From Dongia sedimenti (lineage in GTDB: Bacteria; Pseudomonadota; Alphaproteobacteria; Dongiales; Dongiaceae): DNA of 64,000 bases. Positions 38,539-48,000 of the stretch are shown piece by piece. The notes below the pieces were generated by a model that was not told the origin of the DNA, made no database searches, and saw nothing but the letters and a program-made list of their open reading frames with translations. Location of the stretch: NCBI GenBank assembly GCA_030715195.1, contig JAUYVI010000005.1, positions 558,001 to 622,000 on the forward strand. Reading direction: 5' to 3'. Within the stretch, counting starts at the first letter, position 1. The number at the start of each line of letters is the position of its first letter. The translations under genes and the position numbers were made by a program.

Positions 38539-39861
38539 TCAGAGGTTGATGCGGAAGTGGGCGCCGCGGTCGCTCGGCACGATGCTGACCTCGCCGCCGT
38601 GGCGCTGGACGATCTGCTTGACCAGGTTGAGCCCGAGGCCGGCGCCGCTGCGCTTCGGCGCCGCGCGGTAGAACGGCTCGAAGACTTCCTCCCTCTGATC
38701 GGCGGGGATGCCCGGCCCCTCGTCACGGACCGCGATGATATTGGGCGGTGACACGATGACCTGGATCGAACCCGCACCGCCGCCGTGCTCGATGGCGTTG
38801 CGCACCAGATTTGCCACGGCGCGCTCGAGTGCACCGGCGTCGCCATGCGCGGGGACGCGATCGCAGTCGGCTGAGAATGAGATCTCGTAGCCCGCGGCGA
38901 TGGCGTTGGGGGCGAGGTCGCCGGCAACCGACTTGCAGATCTGCACCAGGTCGACCTCCTCCATGCGTTGCATGCCGTTGTCCATGCGATGGAGATCGAG
39001 GAGCTGCTCCGCGGTGTTGGCGAGACGCCCGACGTCGTTCAGCAGTTTCTGCTGCTGCCGTCCGTCCGGCATCGCCTCCAGATTGGTCTGCAGGATCGCG
39101 ATCGGGGTGCGCAACTCGTGGGCGGCGTCGGCGAGAAAGCGCCTCTGTTGCGTATAGCCGTGGTCCAGCCGCTCCAGAGCCGCGTTGATGGCGGTGACCA
39201 GAGGCAGCAGCTCCTCCGGGACGTCATCGAGAGGAAGTCGCTGACCGCGCCGGTCGATGTCGATGCTGGCCGCGATGGTGGTGGTCCGGCTCAGGCCCGC
39301 GAGGGCCCGCTTGACCAGGATCGGCACCGCCAGGAAGGCGGCAATCAAAGTGAAGGAGAGGAATGGCAGATAGATGATCTTCATCCGGTCCAGCAGCATC
39401 ACGGCGAAGGATTCCGTCTGCAGGCGGCCGCCGAACATGATCCTGATCTCGCCGACCGGCGAAGTGACCCGCGAGATCATGGAAGTCAGCGGCGAATCGC
39501 CCGTCGCACGGATATCGCTGTCGAGAACGCTGTCGAGCCGGGTTGCGATTGCCTGAAGGTCGCCCGGCACCGTCCCGTAGCGGATCTCGCTTCCGTCCGC
39601 GGCGAGCACGACGAACCAGAGGTCCGGACTCTCCCGCTGGATCCGCGCGAGCTCGGGCGTGGGCGAGATCCGCAGTGCGCCGGTGTCGTCCCGCTCGATC
39701 GACTCCGCAACGAACGGCAGGACGGATTCGTCCACCGAACGGCTGTTGGTGATGATGGTCATCAGATGGAAGAACACGCCCGCGGTGACGGCGATCAGCA
39801 CCAAGGCAAGCACGGCCAGCAGCGGCCAGACGATTCGCCACCGCAGGCTATAGGCCGTCAT
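38539..39861 (-). CDS. Sensor histidine kinase (EnvZ/QseC-type)
   Basis: A 440-residue membrane kinase. Helix 1 (about 10-33), a periplasmic sensor of about 125 residues, helix 2 (about 160-182, F-L-S-F-T-L-I-A-A-F-L-A-V-P), and a HAMP linker lead to the H-box D-A-A-H-E-L-R-T-P with His near 249. The ATP domain follows: N-box N-L-V-R-N-A-I-E-H-G, G1 D-E-G-P-G-I, G2 G-A-G-L-G-L-N. The start overlaps the response regulator stop (ATGA), so the pair is one operon. The signal is unknown; the targets in this block point to envelope or lipid stress. Confidence 0.93.
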   Translation of the reverse strand: MTAYSLRWRIVWPLLAVLALVLIAVTAGVFFHLMTIITNSRSVDESVLPFVAESIERDDTGALRISPTPELARIQRESPDLWFVVLAADGSEIRYGTVPGDLQAIATRLDSVLDSDIRATGDSPLTSMISRVTSPVGEIRIMFGGRLQTESFAVMLLDRMKIIYLPFLSFTLIAAFLAVPILVKRALAGLSRTTTIAASIDIDRRGQRLPLDDVPEELLPLVTAINAALERLDHGYTQQRRFLADAAHELRTPIAILQTNLEAMPDGRQQQKLLNDVGRLANTAEQLLDLHRMDNGMQRMEEVDLVQICKSVAGDLAPNAIAAGYEISFSADCDRVPAHGDAGALERAVANLVRNAIEHGGGAGSIQVIVSPPNIIAVRDEGPGIPADQREEVFEPFYRAAPKRSGAGLGLNLVKQIVQRHGGEVSIVPSDRGAHFRINL

Positions 39862-40532
39862 TCGGCCGCCTTCAGCAGATAACCGATGCCCCGGATCGTA
39901 TGGATCGCGACGCCGGCGTCGAGCTCAGCCAGCTTCTTGCGAAGGCGCGATACATGCGAGTCCAATGCGTTCGACTGGATCTCGGCGTCGAAGTTGTAGA
40001 CGGCGTTGGCGAGCGCCTCGCGGGTTACTGTCCGGCCGATCCGCTTCATCAAGGCGGCCAGAACCAGGAGCTCGCGCCGCGGCAGGATCACCGGCTTGCC
40101 GTCGAGCGACGGTTCCATGTGCGAGACTTCGAATGACAAACGCCCGGCGGTGATGACGTCCGGCGAGAGCAGCGGCTGCCGACGGAGTACCGCCCGAAGC
40201 CGCGCGATCAACTCCTCGACGACGAAGGGCTTGCCCATGTAGTCGTCGGCGCCGAGGTCGAGTCCACGGATGCGGCCCTCATGATCGTTGTGGGCCGTGA
40301 GCACGATGATCGGGGTGTCGATGTCCGCGGCGCGGATCTCGGGAATGAGCCGGAGGCCTTCGCCGTCGGGCATCTGCCGGTCGAGGAGAATCGCATCGTA
40401 GGCATGAAGGCGCACCGCCTCGCGCGCATCCCCCACCGAGCTCACGTGGTCGATAACGATATTGTGTTTGGATAACGCGGCGCCGAGTGCGCCTGCCATG
40501 TCCAGCTCGTCCTCTACCAAAAGAATCCGCAT
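39858..40532 (-). CDS. OmpR/PhoB-family response regulator
   Basis: A 224-residue regulator. The receiver has the acidic pair E8-D9, phospho-acceptor D51 in I-L-L-D-R-Q-M-P, T in V-L-T-A-H, and K in G-K-P-F. The C-terminal winged helix (about 125-222) ends I-R-G-I-G-Y-L-L. ATG 40532 gives the M-R-I-L-L-V-E-D-E start. OmpR-type winged helices bind as dimers to direct repeats with about 11-bp period. Exactly such repeats lie upstream of this gene and of two nearby genes, so it is the likely regulator of those promoters and of itself. Confidence 0.93.
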   Translation of the reverse strand: MRILLVEDELDMAGALGAALSKHNIVIDHVSSVGDAREAVRLHAYDAILLDRQMPDGEGLRLIPEIRAADIDTPIIVLTAHNDHEGRIRGLDLGADDYMGKPFVVEELIARLRAVLRRQPLLSPDVITAGRLSFEVSHMEPSLDGKPVILPRRELLVLAALMKRIGRTVTREALANAVYNFDAEIQSNALDSHVSRLRKKLAELDAGVAIHTIRGIGYLLKAAE

Positions 40533-40577
40533 ACACAATCCTCTGCCGCATTCGGGACAGGGTTATTGGTCCCGAGC

Positions 40578-40638
40578 ATTGCGGCAACATTGCGCGAATA
40601 GTCAGGGATGCCCGGTCGGCACGCAATGTGGAAGCAAT
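40578..40638. promoter_or_regulatory. Paired facing tandem-repeat operator, copy A
   Basis: Box A1 on the plus strand reads ATTGCG-GCAAC-ATTGCG (40578-40594, 11-bp period). Box A2 on the minus strand reads ATTGCT-TCCAC-ATTGCG (40638-40622, 11-bp period). The boxes start 44 bp apart. They lie in the divergent spacer between the response regulator (start 40532) and the ELM1 gene (start 40669). The design fits an OmpR-family dimer on each box; two more copies occur at 41992 and 42987. Confidence 0.75.
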
Positions 40639-40668
40639 GCGCGCTCGAAAGATTGTCCGTCAGGCGAG

Positions 40669-41964
40669 ATGCGTTCGCCCTTCGTGCAATGGTTAATGGA
40701 GCTCCCGCCCGTGCTCAATCACTCGGACCTCATGCGTCCCCCGACCGGAAGCCCGCCCGCGGCGGATGATTCCGAGACAGATCTCATCCTGCAGGACCTT
40801 CGACATGCGCCGAGCCTGGCGGCGTGCGTCGGCTGGTCACCCCCGGAGATCTGGGTCGTGCTGACGCATGCGAGCGGGGACAACGACCAATGCTTGGCAC
40901 TGGCGGAAGCTCTCTGCCTGCCCTTCCGCTGCATCCACCTCAACTGGCCGGCATGCAGTCGGGAGGTGGATCGGGCGCGGCTCATGGCGCTGCTGCGGGA
41001 AGACCTGCCGGGCCGGATGTGGCGCGCGGCAAACAGCCTTCATGCGCCGTGGCCGCGCCTGATCATCTGCTGCGGCCGCCGTGCCGGCGGTCTTGCCTTC
41101 TGGATCAAGCGCCAGTCAGGCGGCCGCGCGAAGGTCGTCACCATCGGTCGCGCGCACCGGTCGCTGGCGGACTACGACCTGGTCGTTGCACCGCCGCAGT
41201 ACATGTTGCCGGAGCGCGCCAACGTCATTCACCTGCCGATTCTCATGGGGCGGCCGCGAACCGAGATCCGGGCCGAGCCGATCCTGGCGTCCAAGCCTTG
41301 GTTCACGCTTCTGCTCGGCGGCCGCGTCAAGCAGTTCGTCACGAGCGAAGCGGCGCTCAGGCAGGCGGCGCTGCGCGCGGCGCTGGCCGCCGAACGGACC
41401 GGCGGCTCGGTCATCGTCTCGGCGTCCCGCCGGACGCCGCCTTGGCTGCTGGCCGCCGCGGAGGGCGAGCTGACGGCCCCCATGGTGTACCGCTGGACCG
41501 GCCCGGGCGCCGAGAATCCTTACGCGACATTGCTGCAGCAATCCACGGCCGTCTTCGTCACCGGGGACAGTCCGTCGATGATCTGGGACGCATGCCGTGC
41601 GGGTGCGCCGACCTATCTCATCGAGCTGCCGGACCGCAGGGACATTCGACGGCTCTGGCGCCGCGGCCTCTACGACCTTATCCGCAATATGGCGCGGTTG
41701 CTGCGGGAGGCCGGGTTGCAGGGCGCGGCCCGCTCGGTGGATCGCGCGCAGGACTGGCTGCATGCGAGCCGCATTCTTCGCTATCCGCGGGACCTTCGCC
41801 GATTTCACGCCAAGGTGTATGAGATGGGCCTGGCCCGGCCCGCCGCCGATTTCGATCCGGCGGCGATCCCCGCGCGGCGCGATGTGGACGCGCTGCCCGA
41901 TGCTTCAGCCATTCGCGCCGTGCTCGAGAGATGCCTGGCATGGCTGAGTCCGCACAAACCGTGA
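40669..41964 (+). CDS. ELM1/GtrOC1 family (DUF1022) protein
   Basis: A 431-residue protein of the mitochondrial-fission ELM1 family, glycosyltransferase-like GT-B fold proteins found in plants and alphaproteobacteria. Typical segments are I-W-V-V-L-T-H-A-S-G-D-N-D-Q-C, L-I-I-C-C-G-R-R-A-G, P-W-F-T-L-L-L-G-G-R and F-V-T-G-D-S-P-S-M-I-W-D-A-C. No membrane helix or signal is seen. ATG 40669 has AGGCGAG upstream; ATG 40696 is possible. It is divergent from the two-component operon. Role unknown; an envelope-glycan modification function is an inference. Confidence 0.82.
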   Translation: MRSPFVQWLMELPPVLNHSDLMRPPTGSPPAADDSETDLILQDLRHAPSLAACVGWSPPEIWVVLTHASGDNDQCLALAEALCLPFRCIHLNWPACSREVDRARLMALLREDLPGRMWRAANSLHAPWPRLIICCGRRAGGLAFWIKRQSGGRAKVVTIGRAHRSLADYDLVVAPPQYMLPERANVIHLPILMGRPRTEIRAEPILASKPWFTLLLGGRVKQFVTSEAALRQAALRAALAAERTGGSVIVSASRRTPPWLLAAAEGELTAPMVYRWTGPGAENPYATLLQQSTAVFVTGDSPSMIWDACRAGAPTYLIELPDRRDIRRLWRRGLYDLIRNMARLLREAGLQGAARSVDRAQDWLHASRILRYPRDLRRFHAKVYEMGLARPAADFDPAAIPARRDVDALPDASAIRAVLERCLAWLSPHKP

Positions 41965-41991
41965 GCGCGGCAGCGCCGATCCAAGCCCGGC

Positions 41992-42052
41992 ATTGCGCCA
42001 GGGTTGCGCAAATTTTCTCCGTGCGCGCAGCGATCCGTAATGCAGCGGCAAT
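41992..42052. promoter_or_regulatory. Paired facing tandem-repeat operator, copy B
   Basis: Box B1 (plus) ATTGCG-CCAGG-GTTGCG at 41992-42008; box B2 (minus) ATTGCC-GCTGC-ATTACG at 42052-42036. Both have an 11-bp period and their starts are 44 bp apart, the same geometry as copy A. It begins 28 bp after the ELM1 stop and ends 64 bp before the MlaA start at 42117. Confidence 0.72.
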
Positions 42053-42116
42053 CCGGCGAAGCGATACTTCATCGTGCGACGAAGATCCCTGCGAACCGAA
42101 CGCGAGCGGAGTTGAA

Positions 42117-42896
42117 ATGCGCCATCCACGCCATCTAAAGCATCGATCGACGCTTGCGTTCGGTCTCCTCGCCATGGCGACCCTCGGGGCCTGCGCCGAA
42201 GTGCCGACCGATCCGGTCGCGCGCTCGGCCTATGACGAGGCGAACGATCCGGCCGAGCCGACGAACCGCGTCATCTTCGACGGCAATCAATGGGTCGACC
42301 GCAATGCCCTGCAACCTGTGGCGCGCGCCTATCAGGACAATCTGCCGGATGGCGTCCGCGACAGTGTTCACAACTTCGGCCAGAACCTGGGAGCGCCCCT
42401 CGTGCTGGTGAACGATGTGCTCCAGGGAAACCTGGACCGGGCCTGGACCACGACGCAAAGGCTCGCCGTCAACACCACGGTCGGCGTTGCCGGACTGTTC
42501 GATGTTGCGAGCGATTGGGACCTGCCGGCGCATAAGGCCGATTTCGGACAGACCATGGGTGTTTGGGGTGTGGAGTCCGGGCCGAGCGTGCAGCTTCCGC
42601 TGCTCGGGCCGTCGAATCTGCGCGACGCCGCCGGCACGGCCTTCGGACTCTTCGGCGATCCCGTCGGCTATGTTCCCGGGATGCAGGTCGTGCAGACGGC
42701 CGGCGCGGTGGGCGGCGCCATCGATGGACGCGCCCGGATGCTGCCCTTGACCGACGATCTGGAGAAGAACTCCGTCGATTACTATTCCGCGGTCCGCAGC
42801 CTCTATGCGCAGCACCGCGCGGCCTTCGTCGCGGAAGGCAAGGCCGGCGGCGACCCGGCGGACGCCGATGGAACGGTGATGCCCTCGGAACCCTGA
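42117..42896 (+). CDS. mlaA: MlaA/VacJ family outer-membrane lipoprotein
   Basis: A 259-residue lipoprotein. The signal ends in the lipobox L-G-A-C (Cys 26). The MlaA core is clear: D-P-A-E-P-T-N-R-V-I-F-D-G-N, N-F-G-Q-N-L-G-A-P-L-V-L-V-N-D-V-L-Q-G, N-T-T-V-G-V-A-G-L-F-D-V-A and L-P-L-L-G-P-S-N-L-R-D. MlaA removes phospholipids from the outer leaflet of the outer membrane. No mlaBCDEF genes are adjacent, so it is a solitary copy. GCGGAG precedes ATG 42117. Operator copy B lies upstream, suggesting induction by the local two-component system. Confidence 0.92.
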   Translation: MRHPRHLKHRSTLAFGLLAMATLGACAEVPTDPVARSAYDEANDPAEPTNRVIFDGNQWVDRNALQPVARAYQDNLPDGVRDSVHNFGQNLGAPLVLVNDVLQGNLDRAWTTTQRLAVNTTVGVAGLFDVASDWDLPAHKADFGQTMGVWGVESGPSVQLPLLGPSNLRDAAGTAFGLFGDPVGYVPGMQVVQTAGAVGGAIDGRARMLPLTDDLEKNSVDYYSAVRSLYAQHRAAFVAEGKAGGDPADADGTVMPSEP

Positions 42897-42986
42897 CCGT
42901 CCGGGAGCGGCTCGCCGAATCCCAGCCTGTTGCGCGGGCGCGGCTTATCATGCCGCGCCCATCGTCCGTTCCGCGCCTTATCCAAT

Positions 42987-43048
42987 ATTGCCACAGCATT
43001 GCGGGAAAAAAATCCGACTGTCGCGTCGACGCGCAATGTTCGGGCAAC
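42987..43048. promoter_or_regulatory. Paired facing tandem-repeat operator, copy C
   Basis: Box C1 (plus) ATTGCC-ACAGC-ATTGCG at 42987-43003; box C2 (minus) GTTGCC-CGAAC-ATTGCG at 43048-43032. Both have an 11-bp period and starts 45 bp apart. It ends 68 bp before the mipA start at 43117 and so would control mipA and the RND genes behind it. Confidence 0.75.
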
Positions 43049-43116
43049 GCCGCCGGGCGATATCCCTTGCGGCGGCGACGTTGATCGCCGCGATTTCATC
43101 GCAAAGGGACTGAAGA

Positions 43117-43941
43117 ATGCCCCATTCGTTTCGTCGAAAGCGTGGCCTGATGTTCGCACTCGGTCTCCTCTGCGCCGCCGCGCCACTGCGCGCGGCCCAC
43201 ACGGACGAGCCTCAGCCGGGTGCTTCCGAACCGTCGTGGCTCGACGGCGCCGCGGCGCAGGCGCACGAATGGAACATGATCGTCGGCGGCGGTTTCCGCG
43301 TGGAGCCCAAGTTCGAGGGCGCCGACGATGTCAAGATCATGCCCGTACCGATGATCATGGCGGATTTCGGCCCCTATATCAGCGTCGACGTCCGCGGCTT
43401 GACCGTCAACGCGTTCGACTATGAGGGCCTGAGCGTCAAGGGTCGCGTCGGCTACGACCTCGGCCGCGATTCCGACGACGACAAGCATCTCCACGGCCTC
43501 GGCGACATCGGTTCCGGCGCCGTGCTGGGCCTCGACCTCGCCTACGATTGGGAACCGGTGCAGTTCACGGTCGCGCTGGACAAGACCATCGGCGGCGGCG
43601 ACGGCTTCACCGCCAAGTTCGGGGCCGCCTATTCGGTCGGGTTCGACCAGTTCCAGTTCTCCATCGGCCCGTCTTTCACCTGGGCGGACGGCAACGCCAT
43701 GGAGTCCTACTTCGGGGTGAGCGACCGGCAATCGCGGAAATCCGGTCTCTCGCGCTTCGACGCGGATGCCGGCATCAAGCGGGTCGATCTCGAACTCTCC
43801 GGCCTCTATATGCTCGACGAGCATTGGGTGGTTCGCGGCGAGGTGACGTTCGGCTATCTGACCGGCGACGCGGCGGACAGCCCGGTCTCGCAGCGGAATT
43901 TCCAGCCGTCCACCATGTTCCTGGTGGGATACAAGTTTTGA
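43117..43941 (+). CDS. mipA: MipA/OmpV family outer-membrane protein
   Basis: A 274-residue protein with a signal peptide (M-F-A-L-G-L-L-C-A-A-A-P-L-R-A, cleavage near residue 27) and an alternating beta-strand pattern ending in the outer-membrane C-terminal aromatic F-L-V-G-Y-K-F. The MipA/OmpV start of the mature domain is W-N-M-I-V-G-G-G-F-R-V-E-P-K-F-E-G-A-D. These barrels scaffold murein enzymes or carry drug-resistance phenotypes. It is first in a unit with the RND genes (19-bp gap to the adaptor), and AAAGGGA precedes the start. Confidence 0.9.
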   Translation: MPHSFRRKRGLMFALGLLCAAAPLRAAHTDEPQPGASEPSWLDGAAAQAHEWNMIVGGGFRVEPKFEGADDVKIMPVPMIMADFGPYISVDVRGLTVNAFDYEGLSVKGRVGYDLGRDSDDDKHLHGLGDIGSGAVLGLDLAYDWEPVQFTVALDKTIGGGDGFTAKFGAAYSVGFDQFQFSIGPSFTWADGNAMESYFGVSDRQSRKSGLSRFDADAGIKRVDLELSGLYMLDEHWVVRGEVTFGYLTGDAADSPVSQRNFQPSTMFLVGYKF

Positions 43942-43960
43942 CGGCGGCCGGAACCAGCCG

Positions 43961-45055
43961 ATGATCCGCTTCCGACCGGCGCCGTGGATCATCGGCCTCG
44001 TGCTGGTCGCCGTGGCCGGCGGCATCGCGGTCAATGCGGCACCGCGGATGAAGCGGCTCGAACCGTCGGCGGCGGAGCCGAGCATCGCCCCGGTGACGAA
44101 CGCGATGGCGGTCGTCACCGTGCATCCCATCTTCACCGAGTGGCAGGACACGATCGAAGCCTCCGGCGTGATCGCGGCCTGGCAGGAGGCCAGCATTAAC
44201 GCGCAGATCGGCGGCTACCAGATCGTCGAGTTGCGCGTTGATGTCGGTGACGTGGTGCGGGAAGGGCAGGTGCTCGCCGTCCTCAATCCGGCGATGCTGG
44301 AGGCGCAGCGCGCCGAGTTGCAGGCTCGACTGGACCAGGCGGTCGCCGACCGCAAGCGGGCCGCGGCCCTGAGCGCCAAAGGGAACACGAGCGCGAAGAG
44401 CCTGCTCGAGGCGGAAACGGAGGAAAAGACCGCGCGGGCGCTGCTCGCGCAGAAGGGGCTCGAGATCAAATACGCGACGGTGGTGGCGCCGGATTCCGGG
44501 ATCGTCGTCTCGCGCTCCGCCATGCTCGGCCAGATCAGCCAGCTCGGCACCGAACTGTTCCGCGTCATCCGCCAGGGTCGTCTCGAATGGCGTGCCGAGA
44601 TCGCGGCATCGGAGCTCGCCAAGGTGGCGCCGGGGCAGGCGGCGCAAGTCGATCTTCCGGACGGCGCGGTAGTGGCCGGCATGGTTCGGACACTGTCGCC
44701 GGTGCTGGACGAAACGACGCGGCGCGGCTTGGTCTACGTCGACCTCGCGGCGGACGGCACGGCGCGCGCCGGGACGTACGGCAAGGGCCGGATCCTGCTG
44801 GGTACCCGCCAGGCGCTGGTCGTCCCGGCTGCGACCTTGCTGATCAAGGACGGCCGGCATTACGTCGCCAGGATTGCCGGATCCGGGGATGGCACGACGG
44901 TGGCGCTGGTTCCGGTCGAGGTCGGATTCTATGCCGGGGACCGGGCCGAGATCACGGGAGGCCTCTCGCCAGTCGACACGATCGTGCGCGAAGGCGCCGG
45001 GCTGCTCGACGAGGGGGATCGGGTGCGCGTGGTGCCCGCCGTCTCCGCTGAGTGA
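43961..45055 (+). CDS. RND efflux periplasmic adaptor (membrane fusion protein)
   Basis: A 364-residue adaptor with an N-terminal membrane anchor (I-I-G-L-V-L-V-A-V-A-G-G-I-A). The biotinyl-lipoyl-like half motifs are V-V-R-E-G-Q-V-L-A-V-L-N and V-V-A-P-D-S-G-I-V-V-S-R-S, flanking a short hairpin (L-Q-A-R-L-D-Q-A-V-A-D-R-K-R-A-A-A-L). It connects the RND pump to an outer-membrane channel; none is encoded here. It is 10 bp upstream of the permease gene. Confidence 0.92.
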   Translation: MIRFRPAPWIIGLVLVAVAGGIAVNAAPRMKRLEPSAAEPSIAPVTNAMAVVTVHPIFTEWQDTIEASGVIAAWQEASINAQIGGYQIVELRVDVGDVVREGQVLAVLNPAMLEAQRAELQARLDQAVADRKRAAALSAKGNTSAKSLLEAETEEKTARALLAQKGLEIKYATVVAPDSGIVVSRSAMLGQISQLGTELFRVIRQGRLEWRAEIAASELAKVAPGQAAQVDLPDGAVVAGMVRTLSPVLDETTRRGLVYVDLAADGTARAGTYGKGRILLGTRQALVVPAATLLIKDGRHYVARIAGSGDGTTVALVPVEVGFYAGDRAEITGGLSPVDTIVREGAGLLDEGDRVRVVPAVSAE

Positions 45056-45065
45056 GGGCGGCACG

Positions 45066-48000
45066 ATGAATTTCGCAACCTGGTCCATCCGGAATCCGAT
45101 TCCTGTCGTCGTCCTGTTCGCCCTGCTGACAATCGCCGGCGTCTGGAGCTTTGTCCGGCTGCCGATCCAGGACATGCCGGACATTGAGAATCCCGCGGTG
45201 AAGGTTGTGCTGTCCCAGCCCGGCGCGACGCCCGGCCAGCTCGAGGTCGAGGTGGCGCGTCCGGTGGAGAACGCAATCGCGCCGCTCGACCGCCTGGCGC
45301 ATATGCAGACGACGATCACCGAGGGCCAGGTGACGATCGAGGCCGAGTTCGAACTGAGCAAGTCGCTCTCCGACGCGCTCTCGGAAGTGAAGGAGGCAGT
45401 GGACGGTGTTCGCTCGACGCTGCCGGACGATCTCGAGGAGCCGTCCGTCACCGAGGTCAACGTACTCGAAGATCCACTCCAGGTTTATGCCGTCAAGTCG
45501 TCCGAGATGGACGATGAAGCCTTGTCCTGGTTCCTCGACGACGTCGTGGCGCGCCGGATCACGAAACTCGCCGGGGTCGGCCGCTTCGAGCGCATCGGCG
45601 GCGTCAATCGGGAGATCACCGTCGAGGTCGATCCCGAATCCGCAACGGCGATCGGTGTCACGCCCATGATCGTCTCCCGCGCCCTGGAGTCGATGCAGCA
45701 GCAGCTTTCCGGGGGCCGCGGCACGCTCGGCGAATCAGACCAGTCGGTGCGGGTCTCGGCGCTGGTGCCGGACGCGCGGTCCCTGGAGCATCTCGCCATT
45801 TCGCTGCCGGGTGGCGGCTATGCCGCGCTCGGCGAGATCGCCAGGGTGCGGGACGGCGCCCGCGACCGCACCCAGATCGCACTTCTAGACGGCCGGGTCG
45901 CCGTCGGATTCAGGATATTCTCCGCCAAGGGCGCGGACGTGACGCAAATGGCGCACCGGGTCGATGCCGAGCTGGGTGACCTGGTCGCGACGACGCGGGG
46001 TCTCCAGATCGTGCGTCTCTCCAACACGGTCGACCAGACGCTGGAGCAGTATGACGGCTCGATGGACATGCTCTATGAGGGCGGCGCGCTGGCGATGCTG
46101 GTCGTGTGGCTGTTCCTGCGCGACTGGCGGGCGACCGTGGTCGCGGCGGTCGCCTTGCCGCTCTCGATCCTACCGGCCTTCGCCGGAATGGAAGCACTGG
46201 GCTTCTCGCTCAACACCCTGACGCTGCTCGCCCTCGCGGTCACCATCGGGATCCTGGTTGACGACGTCATTGTCGAGGTCGAGAACATCAAGCGGCACGC
46301 GATTGCCGGCAAGCCGATCAAGCAGGCGACCGCGGATGCCGTGGTCGAGATTGCCATCGTCGTCCTTGCGACCACGCTCTGCCTGGTCTGCGCCTTTCTT
46401 CCGACCACCATCATGCCCGGCGTGCCCGGAATGCTGTTCAAGCAGTTCGGCTGGACCGCGATCGTCGCGGTGCTGTGCTCCCTGCTGGTGGCGCGGCTGC
46501 TGACGCCGATGATGGCAGCCTGGTTGCTGAAGCCGGACACGAAAGGAGAGCGCGCTGACGGCTGGCTGATGCGGATCTACCTGGCCACGGCCGACTGGTG
46601 CCTGGCCCATCGGCTGGTGACCGTGGCGGCGGCGGCCCTTTTCCTGACGGGTTCCGTTCTGCTGGTGCCGTTGATTCCGACCGGGCTCATTCCGGCAGAC
46701 GACGTCGGCAACACGACCATCGACGTCGAGATGGCGCCGGGCACCGCCCTGGAAGCCACGACGGGCAAGACGGAGGAGATCCGCAGGGCTCTGGCCGCAG
46801 TGAGCGGCGTCGAGCACGTCCTCGCCATCGTCGGGAGCGGCCAGGAGCCGGGAAGCGGCGGCAACACGGCGGAACTGTTGGTAACCCTGGCCGCCAAGGA
46901 ATACCGCCCCCGACTGGCCGTGGTCGAAGATCAAATCCGCGACGCTCTGGCGAATGTTCCCGGCGCGCGGTTCTCGGTCGGATCTGGCGGCCTCGGGCAG
47001 AGCGCCGAGCTGATGCTGGCCAGCGCCGATGCCAATGCCCTGCGCGTCTCCGTGCGGGCGATCGAGCGCGAGATGCGCGGGCTCGCCGCGCTGTCGAACA
47101 TCCGGTCCAGCGCCAGCCTGGAGCGCGGCGAGATCGTCATCCGGCCGGATACTCTCCGCACCGCAGAGCGTGGGATCGCGACCGAGATGATCGGCGATTC
47201 CGTGCGCGTCGCAACCGGCGGCGACTTCGACCACGAGGTCGGGCGGCTGAACTTTGAGAATCGACAGGTCTTCTTGCGCGTGCGCCTCGCCGATCCCGTC
47301 CGGGGGGACCCGCGGGCCCTCGCAGACCTGCGCATACCCGGAGCCAAGGGGCTGGTGCCGCTCACCAGCATTGCCGCGATCTCGGTCGAGAGCGGACCGA
47401 CGCAGATCGACCGGTTCGACCGCGAGCGCACCATCACGATCAGCGCCGATCTCGGAAGCGCATCCTATGGGGCGACAATGGCCGAGGTGATGGCGCTGCC
47501 GTCGGTCAAAGCACTACCGTCGAGCGTTTCCTTCATCGAAGCGGGCGACAGTGAGATCGCCGGCGATCTGCAGAGAGGCTTCATCACGGCGATCGCGGCC
47601 GGCATCGTTTGCGTCTATGCCGTGCTGGTGGTCCTGTTCAAGGATTTCTTCCAGCCGGTCACCATTCTCTCGGCGATTCCGTTCTCGCTGGGCGGCGCAC
47701 TCGCCTTGCTGCTCATCTCCGGCAGCGAGCTCGACGTGCCGTCCCTGATCGGCATGGTGACGCTGATCGGCGTCGTGACCAAGAACTCCATCCTGCTGGT
47801 GGAATACGCCATCATGGGAATCCAGGACGGGGGCCTCTCGGTGCGCGACGCCCTGATCGATGCCTGCCACAAGCGGGCGCGGCCGATCGTCATGACGACG
47901 GTCGCGATGATCGCCGGGATGGCGCCGATCGCCGCGGGGCTCGGTTCCGACGCTTCGTTCCGACAGCCGATGGCACTGGCCGTGATCGGCGGCCTCATCA

